A stretch of 64,000 nucleotides of DNA, from NCBI GenBank assembly GCA_947473805.1, contig CANJGB010000001.1, positions 1 to 64,000 of the forward strand, written 5' to 3'. This document shows positions 41,480 through 50,133 of this stretch, piece after piece (positions within the stretch are counted from its first letter, which is position 1; each line of letters opens with the position of its first letter). The position numbers and the translations under genes were made by a program. The stretch is from Alphaproteobacteria bacterium (GTDB taxonomy: Bacteria; Pseudomonadota; Alphaproteobacteria; Ferrovibrionales; Ferrovibrionaceae). Below the pieces are notes generated by a model. That model did not search any database. It had not been told where the DNA came from and saw only the letters and a program-made list of their open reading frames with translations.

Positions 41480-43025
41480 CGTGCCGCGCCAGGATCTGCC
41501 CGGTCATCTCAGTGGGCTGGGCCAGGCCCATGAAGTGCAGCACGGTCGGCGCAATATCGGCCAGCCGCCCGTCATGCAGCGCGTAACCCTGCGCCGCCGG
41601 CCCGGTCAGCACGATGGGCACCGGTCCCGTGGTGTGCTGGGTGTGTGGCTGGTGCGTCGCAGGGTCCTGCATTTCTTCCAGGTTGCCGTGATCGGCGGTG
41701 ACCAGCAGCACGCCGCCCGCCGCGTTCACCGCGGCCTCCAGCCGGCCGAGACACGCATCGATGGTCTCCGCCGCTTTGATCGCGGCGGGCAGGATGCCGG
41801 TATGGCCAACCATGTCGCCATTGGCGTAGTTCACCACGACCAGGTCGTACTTGCCCGAGCCGATGGCCTCCACCAGCCGGTCGGTCACTTCCGGCGCCGA
41901 CATTTCCGGCTGCAGGTCATAGGTCGCGACCTTCGGCGACGGCACCATGATGCGGTCCTCGCCGTCGTACACCGCTTCCTCGCCGCCGTTCAGGAAGAAC
42001 GTGACATGGGCATATTTCTCCGTCTCGGCGATGCGCAGCTGCTTGCGCCCGGCCTTCGCCACCGTCTCGCCCAGCGTCATCGCGTAACGCACCGGGTGGA
42101 ACATCGCGGGAATGAAGCCGTGCAGCGCGTCGCCATAGTCCACCATGCCCAGCACAGATGCGAAGCGCGGCAGGCGCGGGCGCGGGAAACCGTCAAAGCG
42201 CGGGTCAAGCAGCGCGGTCAGAATCTCTCTCGCGCGGTCGGCGCGGAAATTGGCGAAGAACAGGCCGTCGCCATCCTTGATGCCGGTATAGGCGCCGATC
42301 ACCGTCGGCTTCACGAACTCGTCGCTCTGCCCGCCCGCATAGGCCTGCGCCACGGCGGCGGCGGCCGTCGGCGCGCGGTCGCCCTGGGCGAGCACGACGT
42401 TGACATAGGCCAGCGAAACGCGGTCCCACCTCTTGTCGCGGTCCATGGCGAAATAGCGCCCGCCGACGGTGGCGATGCCGATGCCCGGTACGCTGCCTAT
42501 GCTCTTCTCGAACGCGGCCAGGAAGTCAGCGGCGCTTCTAGGCGCGGTGTCGCGGCCGTCGAGGAAGGCGTGGACCGCCACGGGCACGCCGGCGCGGGCG
42601 ACGATCTTGGCCACTTCGGCCATATGGTCCTGGTGCGAATGCACGCCGCCCGGCGACAGCATGCCCATCAGGTGCAGGGTCCCGCCGCTGGCCTTCAGCG
42701 CGGCCGTCAGCGCGGCCAGTTCCGGCGCCCTGGCCAGGCTGCCGTCGATAATGGCGTTGTCGACGCGCGGCAGTTCCGGCACCGCGATGCGGCCGGCGCC
42801 GATGTTCATGTGGCCGACTTCCGAATTGCCCATCTGCCCGTCCGGCAGGCCGACATCCTTGCCCGACGTGCCGATGCGGGCGTGCGGCGCCTCGCGCAGC
42901 AGGCGGTTCCAGTTCGGCGTGTCCGCCTGGGCGATGGCGTTCCAGTCGCGCTCGGCGCGCAGGCCCCAGCCGTCCAGGATGCACAGGACCACGGGGCGCG
43001 GGGTATGTTTCGGCAAGTCGCTCAT
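41445..43025 (-). CDS. gpmI: 2,3-bisphosphoglycerate-independent phosphoglycerate mutase
   Basis: GpmI interconverts 3- and 2-phosphoglycerate with two manganese ions. The 526-residue enzyme shows LCILDGWG with a metal Asp, MGNSEVGHMNIGAGR with the catalytic Ser, FNFRADRARE-like FANFRADRARE, and TADHGNLEEM. It is the first gene of the gpmI-envC-ctpA run. Confidence 0.96.
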   Translation of the reverse strand: MSDLPKHTPRPVVLCILDGWGLRAERDWNAIAQADTPNWNRLLREAPHARIGTSGKDVGLPDGQMGNSEVGHMNIGAGRIAVPELPRVDNAIIDGSLARAPELAALTAALKASGGTLHLMGMLSPGGVHSHQDHMAEVAKIVARAGVPVAVHAFLDGRDTAPRSAADFLAAFEKSIGSVPGIGIATVGGRYFAMDRDKRWDRVSLAYVNVVLAQGDRAPTAAAAVAQAYAGGQSDEFVKPTVIGAYTGIKDGDGLFFANFRADRAREILTALLDPRFDGFPRPRLPRFASVLGMVDYGDALHGFIPAMFHPVRYAMTLGETVAKAGRKQLRIAETEKYAHVTFFLNGGEEAVYDGEDRIMVPSPKVATYDLQPEMSAPEVTDRLVEAIGSGKYDLVVVNYANGDMVGHTGILPAAIKAAETIDACLGRLEAAVNAAGGVLLVTADHGNLEEMQDPATHQPHTQHTTGPVPIVLTGPAAQGYALHDGRLADIAPTVLHFMGLAQPTEMTGQILARHDAARAAQRAIA

Positions 43026-43102
43026 ATCCTTGCTGTATATAGGAAATGCGGCCGAATTTGTACGCTGCTACGGTGCGCGCCGTCATCTTCGGGAGGAAAA
43101 AC

Positions 43103-43630
43103 ATGAGCGACGTCGAAACCCGCCTGGCCGCGCTCGAGCGCCGGCTGCAGACCGCCGAGGACATCCTGGCGATCCAGAACCTGATCACCACCTATGGCCC
43201 GGGCGCGGACATCGCCGACCTCGACCTCGCCGCCAGCCTGGTCTGGACCGAAGACGGCACCTACGACCTGACCGAGGAGAAGTTTGCAAGCGGCCGCAAG
43301 GCCATCGCCGCCATGGTCAACAGCGACCGGCACAAGAAGATGGTCGCCATGGGCTGCGCCCACTTCGTCGGTCCGCCGCACATCCAGGTGAACGGCGATA
43401 CCGCCATCGCCACCGCCTACACCATCGTCCTGACCCAGTCCTGGGACGCCTTCCAGGTCTGGCGCGTGTCCGCCAACCGCTTCGAGATGGTGCGCACGGC
43501 CGAGGGCTGGCGCGTGCAGTACCGCTTCAACCGGCTGCTGAACGGCCAGGAAAAGGCCCGCTGGATTCTCCGCCATGGCATCACGGCCGAGGGCAAGGGC
43601 GAGAAGCCGCGGCCGCCGCGCAAGGCTTGA
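43103..43630 (+). CDS. SnoaL/NTF2-like family protein
   Basis: The 175-residue protein has the SnoaL-like layout: N-terminal helix (AAL-ERRLQTAEDILAIQNL), WTEDGTYDL and a C-terminal beta-rich half. Such proteins are isomerases, hydratases or orphan binders. GGGAGG precedes ATG 43103. It diverges from gpmI. Confidence 0.85.
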   Translation: MSDVETRLAALERRLQTAEDILAIQNLITTYGPGADIADLDLAASLVWTEDGTYDLTEEKFASGRKAIAAMVNSDRHKKMVAMGCAHFVGPPHIQVNGDTAIATAYTIVLTQSWDAFQVWRVSANRFEMVRTAEGWRVQYRFNRLLNGQEKARWILRHGITAEGKGEKPRPPRKA

Positions 43631-43737
43631 GGCTGGAGAAGGGACGTTGCGCGGGATCAATGCCGGTCCCGGGCGGGCATCATAGGCTACGCCCCGAAAT
43701 CGCGTCGTATTCCGGCTGTCTGTCGAAAGGACCCGCT

Positions 43738-44133
43738 ATGTCCCATTACCATGCCGTCGTCTGGGTCGATCACCGCGAGGCGCGCATCTTCTACTTCAAC
43801 CAGGCTGAGGTTGATCGCGCGGTCCTGTATTCCGACAAGCCGACGCGGCACATTCACCAGAAGGCAAATATTGTCGCCTCCGGCCATGCCGAAGGCGATG
43901 CCCGCTTCCCGCAGGAGATTTCGGCCGCCATCGCGGTTGCCGGCGAGATCCTGGTGGTCGGTCCGGGCAATGCAAAGACCGAGCTGGTTTCTTATATCAA
44001 GAAGCACGACCCCAAGCTGGCGCAGCGCATCGTCGGCGTCGAGACGGTGGATCATCCGACCGACGCGCAGCTGGTCGCCCACGCCCGGGCCTATTTCAAG
44101 GCAGCCGACCGGATGTTGCCGCAGAAGGGCTGA
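43738..44133 (+). CDS. Small eRF1/L30e-like 'translational machinery' protein
   Basis: The 131-residue protein starts MSHYHAVVWVDHREARIF and contains VVGPGNAKTELVSYIKKHD and VETVDHPTDAQLVAHAR. These match a bacterial family annotated as translational machinery protein with an eRF1 domain-3/L30e-like fold. Its role is not established. Confidence 0.8.
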   Translation: MSHYHAVVWVDHREARIFYFNQAEVDRAVLYSDKPTRHIHQKANIVASGHAEGDARFPQEISAAIAVAGEILVVGPGNAKTELVSYIKKHDPKLAQRIVGVETVDHPTDAQLVAHARAYFKAADRMLPQKG

Positions 44134-44142
44134 CGCACCCGC

Positions 44143-44754
44143 CTAGCTGCTGGTGCCGACGCGCTTCTTCAACGCGTCGATCAGCGCCTGCACCTTGCCG
44201 CCATTGTTCTGGATGACCGAGGCGAATTCCTGGTTGTGGGTGACCAGGATGCTGACGCCCTCGGTCATCACGTCGACGATGCGGTAGTCGCCCGCATTGT
44301 CGCGCACCCGCCAGCTGACGCTGTAGGTCGGGCCGCCGGTGGGCGGCGGGTTGATCGTGGTGTCGACGACGGCATCACTGCCGGCGCCGCCGCGCGCGCC
44401 CTTCACGGTGAAGGTCTGGCCCTGAAAGGCGGCGAACCGCGTCGCGTACAGCCGCAACAGGTACTTGCGGTAAACGTCCCGGAATTCCGTGCGCTGCTCC
44501 TCGGTCGCCACGTTCCAGTAGCGGCCCAGCACCGTGCGCGCCGTCGTCTCGGTATCGACGGTCTGTTCCATCAGCGTCTGGAAGCGCGCCTCGCGCGCCT
44601 TCTGGTCCAGCGCGTCGTCCTTCAGCACGCCGATCACTTCCTGGCCCAGATTGTCGATAAATGCGCTGGGCGAGGCGCTCGGCGCCGCCTTCACGTCGCA
44701 CGCCGCGAGCATGAAGAACGCAAGAACCGTGGGCAACAGCCGGCGAAACGACAT
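44143..44754 (-). CDS. mlaC: MlaC/Ttg2D-type phospholipid-binding protein
   Basis: The 203-residue protein matches MlaC: FIDNLGQEVIGVL, GRYWNVATEEQRTEFRDVYRKYLLRLYATRF, DYRIVDVMTEGVSILVTHNQEF. MlaC shuttles phospholipid between the membranes. The leader ends LAAC-D, a lipobox-like site unusual for MlaC; Asp at +2 would favour inner-membrane retention. The internal ATG 44754 has GGAGG upstream and begins the leader. No mlaA/D/E/F genes are adjacent. Confidence 0.85.
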   Translation of the reverse strand: MSFRRLLPTVLAFFMLAACDVKAAPSASPSAFIDNLGQEVIGVLKDDALDQKAREARFQTLMEQTVDTETTARTVLGRYWNVATEEQRTEFRDVYRKYLLRLYATRFAAFQGQTFTVKGARGGAGSDAVVDTTINPPPTGGPTYSVSWRVRDNAGDYRIVDVMTEGVSILVTHNQEFASVIQNNGGKVQALIDALKKRVGTSS

Positions 44755-44986
44755 GGCAACCTCCGAAGGGCCTGAAAGCGGGGCCGGGCGCCAGTGTTGC
44801 GCCGCTGTGTGGCCGTCGTAAGGCAACGTCTGCGCGGCGGCGCGGTTCCGCCAGCTCAGTCGGTAACCGCGGGCGGTTCGGGCGATGGCGGGGTCGGACG
44901 GCGGCGGATTCTGCTCTGGCATGGCGGACTCTCCTGCGGGTATGGACGTGAAACGCCCGGCCCCGCCCGAAGGTTCGCCGCAATCG

Positions 44987-47521
44987 TCAGCGCTGGTGCA
45001 GCAGTACCCGCTTCACGCCTTCCAGTACGATCAGCACGATGGCGCCGGCGCCCAGCGTCAGGGCCAGGTCATCCGCATGCAACGGGCCGAAGCGGAACAG
45101 ATCGCTCGCGGCCGGCCACAACAGGGTCGTCCCCAGCATGAGGGCGACCACCGGCAGAACCACGGCCAGCGCGCGGTTCGGCCGGACCAACGCCTTGGTC
45201 AGCGAAGATCCGAATGAACGGTTGACGAAGATCAGGCCGATGATCGTGAAGATCAGCGAGAAGAATACCAGCGCCCGCGCCTCGTCCTCCGGCATGCCGC
45301 GGTCCAGCGCGACGATGAAGATCGCGGCCAGCAGCGCCAGCGTGACCAGTCCCTGCAATACGCTCCACCCGATCATGCGGCCGGGAAACAACGTCTCGTC
45401 GGGTCGGCGGGGCGGCCGGCGCATGACGTCGTCTTCCTCGGTCTCGGCCTCGAAGACCAGCGAGCAGACCGGGTCGATCACCATTTCCAGGAAGGCGATG
45501 TGCATCGGTCCGAACAGGATCGGCAGGCCGAACATCAGCGGCACCAGCGCCATGCCGGCAATCGGCACGTGGACCGCGAAGATGAAGCCCATCGCCTTGC
45601 GCACATTGTCGTAGATCCGCCGGCCCAGGCGCACCGCTTTGACGACCGATCCGAAATCGTCGTCCAGCAGCACGATGGACGATGCCTCGCGCGCGACGTC
45701 CGTGCCGCGCCCGCCCATGGCGATACCGATATGCGCCGCCTTCAGCGAGGGGGCGTCGTTCACGCCATCGCCGGTCATGGCAACGATTTCGCCATCGGCC
45801 TTCAGCGCCTCGACGATGCGCAGCTTCTGTTCCGGCATGATGCGGGCGAACACGGTCGCCGTGCGCGCCCGGACCGCCAGCGCGTCCGCATCCAGCGCCG
45901 CGATCTCCGCACCGGTCACCAGCTCATCGGCGGCGAGGCCCGCCTGCCGCGCTATGGCCCGCGCGGTTGCCGGATAGTCGCCGGTGATCATGACGACGCG
46001 GATGCCGGCGCTGCGGCATTCCGCCACCGCCTGCGGCACGCTGGCGCGCAACGGGTCGGCCAGGCCGACCAGGCCCAGAAATTCGAAGGTGAAATCCCGC
46101 TGCGATGCGGGCCAGGGCGGCCCGTCATAGCGCGCACGCGCCACGCCCAGAACGCGCAGGCCCTCCGCCGCCATCTCGTCGATGGTCTGCTTCAGGGCTG
46201 TCAGCGCCGCCTCGTCCAGGTGGCACAGCCCCGCTATGGCCTCCGGCGCGCCCTTGGCCGCCACCGTGCAGGCGCCTTCGGTCGTGGTCCAGACCTGCGA
46301 CATGGCCAGCAGGTCGGGGCGCAGGCCATAGCCGTGCGCCAGCTGCCATTCGCCGCCGCGCATATGTTCGGCGCCGGCAAGTCGCGCCTGTCCCAGTTCG
46401 TGGAACGCCCGCTCCATCGGGTCGAACGGATCGGGCGCGCTGGCCAGCACGCCGTATTCCACCAGGTCGTGCACTGTTTCCGGCAGTGTCACGCCCGCCT
46501 GTCCGTCGATGCGGGACGCGCCGCCGCCCGCCGGCCGCAATTCCACGATGGTCATGCGGTTCTCGGTCAGCGTGCCGGTCTTGTCGGTGCACAAAACCGT
46601 CGTCGCGCCCAGGGATTCGATCGCTGCCGCCCGCCGCGTCAGGACGCGCGCCTGCGAAATGCGCCAGGCGCCCATCGCCATGAACACGGTCAGCACGACC
46701 GGCAGTTCCTGGGGCAGCATTGCCATGCCCAGCGCGACGCCGGCCAGCAACGCGTCCAGCCACCCGCCGCGCAGCGTGCCGTACAGCAGCACGGCCAGCA
46801 CACTCACCGTGCCGCCGGCAATGGCGAACAGCCGGACCAGCCGCCGTGTCTGCGCCTGCAGCCGGGGCGGCTCGGTCTCCAGCGCGTTCAGTGACTGGCC
46901 GATCCGGCCGATCTCGCTGCGCACGCCGGTCGCGGTCACCTCGGCGATTCCGCTGCCACGCACGATCAGTGTTCCGGCATAGACATGGGGCAGGTCGTCG
47001 CCGCCGGGCCGGTGGCCCTCTGCCGCCGCCCGCCCGCCGGCCGCCTTGCGCACCGGCACGGATTCGCCGGTCAGCAGCGATTCATCGGTCTGCAGGTCCT
47101 GCCCCTCTACCAGCGTCGCGTCGGCCGGGACACGGTCGCCCTCCGCCAGCACGATGGTGTCGCCACGCACCACGTCACGGCCGGCGATCCGCCGCCGCGC
47201 ACCGTCACGAATGACCAGCGCGCGCGGACTGGTCAGGTCGCGCAGGGCTTCCAGCACACGCTCGGTGCGGGTCTCCTGCACCACCGTGATCACGATCGAC
47301 ATGGTGGCAAAGCCCAGCAGGGCCAGTGCTTCCTTCGGATTTCCCAGCGCCAGGTAGATGACGCCGCCGCCCAGCAGCAGCGCCAGCATCGGCTCGCGCA
47401 GCACCTCGTACACGATGCGCAGCGGCGTGCGCCGCTCGGCGCGGGCCAGTTCGTTGGGTCCCTCTGCCTTCAGCCGCGCCTGGGCCTCGGCCTCTGTCAG
47501 GCCGGGCGCGGTGTCGGTCAC
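44987..47521 (-). CDS. Cation-translocating P-type (P2-like) ATPase
   Basis: The 844-residue pump has about ten membrane helices, actuator motif TGES (151-154), phosphorylation motif DKTGTLT with Asp313, KGAPE and the hinge GDGVNDAPSLKAAHIGIAMG. The ion site in helix 4 reads PQELPVV (270-276) where relatives have PEEFP or PEGLP. Helix 6 has FLEMVIDP. The ion (calcium, manganese or other) cannot be told. The start is GTG, overlapping the stop of the upstream Ddn-like gene (GTGA). Confidence 0.92.
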   Translation of the reverse strand: MTDTAPGLTEAEAQARLKAEGPNELARAERRTPLRIVYEVLREPMLALLLGGGVIYLALGNPKEALALLGFATMSIVITVVQETRTERVLEALRDLTSPRALVIRDGARRRIAGRDVVRGDTIVLAEGDRVPADATLVEGQDLQTDESLLTGESVPVRKAAGGRAAAEGHRPGGDDLPHVYAGTLIVRGSGIAEVTATGVRSEIGRIGQSLNALETEPPRLQAQTRRLVRLFAIAGGTVSVLAVLLYGTLRGGWLDALLAGVALGMAMLPQELPVVLTVFMAMGAWRISQARVLTRRAAAIESLGATTVLCTDKTGTLTENRMTIVELRPAGGGASRIDGQAGVTLPETVHDLVEYGVLASAPDPFDPMERAFHELGQARLAGAEHMRGGEWQLAHGYGLRPDLLAMSQVWTTTEGACTVAAKGAPEAIAGLCHLDEAALTALKQTIDEMAAEGLRVLGVARARYDGPPWPASQRDFTFEFLGLVGLADPLRASVPQAVAECRSAGIRVVMITGDYPATARAIARQAGLAADELVTGAEIAALDADALAVRARTATVFARIMPEQKLRIVEALKADGEIVAMTGDGVNDAPSLKAAHIGIAMGGRGTDVAREASSIVLLDDDFGSVVKAVRLGRRIYDNVRKAMGFIFAVHVPIAGMALVPLMFGLPILFGPMHIAFLEMVIDPVCSLVFEAETEEDDVMRRPPRRPDETLFPGRMIGWSVLQGLVTLALLAAIFIVALDRGMPEDEARALVFFSLIFTIIGLIFVNRSFGSSLTKALVRPNRALAVVLPVVALMLGTTLLWPAASDLFRFGPLHADDLALTLGAGAIVLIVLEGVKRVLLHQR

Positions 47522-47967
47522 GCCGGCTCCAGCGCCACGACCGGAATCTCGCGGTCCGTCTTCTTCCGGTAATCGTCATAGGTCGGGAAGATGCCGGCCA
47601 TCAGCGTCCACAGGTGCGAGCGCTCGCCGCCGGTCGCGGTGCGCGCCGTGCCAGTGAAGGTTTTGTCGATCACCTGGAATGACACGTGCGGATCCTGCAC
47701 CAGGTTCTTGTACCAGCCCGGATCCTCCGGTGCGCCGCCCTTCGAGGCAACGACGATGTAGTTGCGCCCCTCGCGCCCGTAGATCAGCGGGAACAGGAAC
47801 TTCTCGCCGCTCTTCCGCCCCGTTGTGGTCAGCAGCAGCGTCGGCACCGGCCGCGTACCGCCGGGCGTGGTCATCATGTGTCCGTCGGCGCCGTTGGTGG
47901 CGAGGTAGCGGTTCACATGGTCCTGCATCCAGTCGGGCAGGCCGGTGGCGGGCTTTGCTTTCGTCAT
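47518..47967 (-). CDS. Deazaflavin (F420)-dependent nitroreductase-family protein
   Basis: The 149-residue protein resembles the Ddn family: LLLTTTGRKSGEKFLFPLIYG, YIVVASKGGAPEDPGWYKNL and a late FPTYDDYRKKT. Family members use F420H2. ATG 47967 is chosen over a TTG at 48000. It is coupled to the P-type ATPase. Confidence 0.85.
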   Translation of the reverse strand: MTKAKPATGLPDWMQDHVNRYLATNGADGHMMTTPGGTRPVPTLLLTTTGRKSGEKFLFPLIYGREGRNYIVVASKGGAPEDPGWYKNLVQDPHVSFQVIDKTFTGTARTATGGERSHLWTLMAGIFPTYDDYRKKTDREIPVVALEPA

Positions 47968-48035
47968 TGGGGGCGGCTCCGTGAATGGGCGTGGGTCCAA
48001 GTATAAACGTACGCCACGGCCTTAAGTCGCCCGGC

Positions 48036-48809
48036 CTATTTCGGCAGCTTCGCCGCCTTCAGCCGCTGCGCGATTGCCTTCAGGTCATCGGCCTCGAGAT
48101 TGCGGTTCACTGGCGCAATGCCGCACAGCACGTCGCCGAACGCCGGCCTTTCATAGCTGCTCCGCGTCCTGCGGTGCCGCTCGCGGTCAATGGCCTCGCG
48201 CCGCCAGAACCACGCCCACATGTCCGCGGCCTTCAGCGGCGGCAGGTCGCGGTCCGCGCGAAAAACCGGCGCTGCCGGCAGGGCCTGCCGGTCGCTCTCG
48301 TCCATGACGGCGAGCAGGCGCGGATACCAGGCCAGCACGCGCCGCCCCGCCTCGTTCTGCTGGTCGAGAACCAGCTCGATCTTTTCCGCCGGCGCGACAT
48401 CGCGCGACCACGTGCCAATCATCTGCAGCATCTGCCACAGCAGGAAGAAATACGGGTTGTCGAGATGGCGCGGCACCTGCCCACGCAGGCTCTCGTCATA
48501 GGTGCGCCACGTCACCGTGCAGGTGATCGACGCCTGCACCTGCCGTTCGATGACCTTCGCCAGATCCAAAAGCCGCCGGTCGCGCAACGCGGTTTGCGTT
48601 GCCTCGTCCCGATCGCCCCAGTAGCCGCGATTGATCCGCCACGCCGCCGCCATGTGAAAGTCGGGCGTCGCCGGTGCGGCGGCGCAGACCGCATCCCACT
48701 CCGCGGACAATGCCTCCCACCGTTCCGCCGTGGAGATAAATCCCCCCAGCACGAACACCTTCCCGCGCGGCTCGCTGCCGCTGTCGTCGATGAAGACCCT
48801 GATTGTCAT
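48036..48809 (-). CDS. DUF3800-family protein
   Basis: The 257-residue protein starts MTIRVFIDDSGSEPRG, the Asp-rich signature of DUF3800. It continues with FVLGGFIS and a later LDQQNEAGRR. The fold is predicted to be RNase H-like, and genes of this family often travel with mobile or defence DNA (family knowledge). An AT-richer repeat-bearing intergenic region follows on the 5' side. Confidence 0.85.
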   Translation of the reverse strand: MTIRVFIDDSGSEPRGKVFVLGGFISTAERWEALSAEWDAVCAAAPATPDFHMAAAWRINRGYWGDRDEATQTALRDRRLLDLAKVIERQVQASITCTVTWRTYDESLRGQVPRHLDNPYFFLLWQMLQMIGTWSRDVAPAEKIELVLDQQNEAGRRVLAWYPRLLAVMDESDRQALPAAPVFRADRDLPPLKAADMWAWFWRREAIDRERHRRTRSSYERPAFGDVLCGIAPVNRNLEADDLKAIAQRLKAAKLPK

Positions 48810-48824
48810 GACGGTGAAAACATG

Positions 48825-48956
48825 TTGACATTATTCCTATAATCTGTCATGATCGGCCGGTTGTTCTTTGACATATCTGGGGCCGGTACGGCTCTGAAAA
48901 ACGAGAACAGCGGCCTTTTACGCGGCAAATCGGTCAAAATGACCGAAATCCGCCGC
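48825..48956 (+). other. Possible promoter and nested hairpin upstream of the repeat array
   Basis: On the + strand TTGACA (48825-48830) and CATGAT (48848-48853) are 17 bases apart. About 70 bases on lies a nested hairpin: GCGGC/GCCGC (48922-48926/48952-48956) enclosing CGGTCA-AAA-TGACCG (48931-48945). No protein gene follows on this strand, so a non-coding transcript is possible but unproved. Confidence 0.25.
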
Positions 48957-48987
48957 TAAATGCTCAGTGCGCACGTATAAAACACGT

Positions 48988-49083
48988 TCAAAACTCACCT
49001 AAACGCGGTCGAAGCTCACCTAAACACTATTCAAACTCGCCTAAGCGCGCTCGAAACAGCACCAAACGGCATCGAAACTCACC
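48988..49083. repeat. Imperfect 21-base tandem repeats
   Basis: Copies start at 48988, 49009, 49031, 49051 and 49072 (last partial) with consensus TCGAAACTCACCTAAACGCGC. The period of 20-22 bases equals two DNA turns, so bound proteins would sit on one face. There are no spacers, so it is not CRISPR, and stops in all copies exclude coding. The array touches the stop codon of rlmH. Confidence 0.85.
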
Positions 49084-49084
49084 G

Positions 49085-49543
49085 TTATGCCCGGTGGTAC
49101 GGGTGTCCGGCGAGGATGGTCGAGGCGCGGTACAGCTGCTCCGCCAGCATGATGCGCACCAGCAGGTGCGGCCAGGTCAGCTTGCCGAAGCACAGCGTCA
49201 GGGCGGCGCGCTCGCGCAGTTCAGGCGCCAGGCCGTCAGCGCCGCCGATGATGAAGGCCAGGTCGGTCGTGCTGGCGTCGATCCAGGTGCCGATGCGTTT
49301 GGCGAAGGTCGCGCTGTCGAGGTCGCGCCCACGTTCGTCCAGCGCGATGATGGTGGCGCCCGCCGGCACGGCCTTCAGCAGCAGCGCCGCTTCCTCGGCC
49401 ATGCGCGCGGCACCTGATTTGGCCTTCTTCGCCTCGCCCTCGGACAGGCTCAGCTTCCACGGCAGGCGTTCGACATAGCGGTCGAACAGGGCGCGCGCCG
49501 CCGGGTCGCGCTCGCGCCCGATCGCGGCGATGATCACGCGCAT
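49085..49543 (-). CDS. rlmH: 23S rRNA (pseudouridine-1915-N3)-methyltransferase
   Basis: The 152-residue SPOUT enzyme has FIIGGADGLAPELRERA, LTLCFGKLTWPHLLVRIMLAEQLYRA and the C-terminal HPYHR. ATG 49543 starts the family sequence MRVIIAAIGR; the longer frame upstream is a shadow of rsfS. It forms the usual rsfS-rlmH pair. Confidence 0.95.
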   Translation of the reverse strand: MRVIIAAIGRERDPAARALFDRYVERLPWKLSLSEGEAKKAKSGAARMAEEAALLLKAVPAGATIIALDERGRDLDSATFAKRIGTWIDASTTDLAFIIGGADGLAPELRERAALTLCFGKLTWPHLLVRIMLAEQLYRASTILAGHPYHRA

Positions 49544-49565
49544 GGGACGGTGCGCCCTGCCTGGT

Positions 49566-50066
49566 TCAGACCGCTTCCTGGTCGGGGATGTCGAGCGACC
49601 ACATCTTCTCGAGATTGTAGAAGGTGCGGATTTCCGGCTGGAAGATGTGGACGATGACATCGCCCGCATCGATCACCACCCACTCGCCGCTGCGCTTGCC
49701 TTCGCTGCGGTAGGTGCGGCCGGTCTCGGTGCGCAGGCGCTCCATCAGATGTTCCGAGATCGCGCTGACCTGGCGCGACGAACGGCCCGTCGCCACGATC
49801 ATCCAGTCGGCCAGCGACGACTTGCCGCCCAGGTCGAGGGCGACGATGTCCTCGGCCTTGTCGTCGTCGAGCGAGCCCATGATCAGGTTCTTCAGCTTCA
49901 GCACCGCCGCGTCGGGCGTCAATCGGGTGGGGACCTTGGGCTTCGTCTTGCGCACGGCGCGCACGGGGGCGCCGGCGGGGGCGGCAACACGGGCCGCACG
50001 TTTGGGGGCTGGGGTCTTCTTCGGGGCTCTGCCTGCCGCCTTGGTCGGTTTGCTCGGTGCCTTCAC
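49566..50066 (-). CDS. rsfS: Ribosomal silencing factor
   Basis: RsfS binds L14 and blocks subunit joining in starvation. The 166-residue protein has a Lys/Ala/Pro-rich basic extension (1-50). The core follows with DIVALDLGGKSSLADWMIVATGRSSRQV and GDVIVHIFQPEIRTFYNLEKMW. The start is GTG at 50066 after AGGA. Confidence 0.93.
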   Translation of the reverse strand: MKAPSKPTKAAGRAPKKTPAPKRAARVAAPAGAPVRAVRKTKPKVPTRLTPDAAVLKLKNLIMGSLDDDKAEDIVALDLGGKSSLADWMIVATGRSSRQVSAISEHLMERLRTETGRTYRSEGKRSGEWVVIDAGDVIVHIFQPEIRTFYNLEKMWSLDIPDQEAV

Positions 50067-50133
50067 TAATCCTCGCTGTACGGTTGGAACGCGAAGCCGG
50101 CGCGCGGAACGGGCCGGCGGGAAAGAAACGCAC

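Noticed and set aside
40485-43106. An 873-codon plus-strand frame opposite envC and gpmI
   Set aside because: Shadow; both minus-strand genes have clear catalytic motifs and proper starts.
44755-44986. Short frames between mlaC and the P-type ATPase
   Set aside because: They are upstream extensions or shadows without ribosome sites; I see no gene here.
48988-49083. CRISPR array
   Set aside because: The repeats are contiguous, imperfect and about 21 bases with no spacers, and no cas genes are near.
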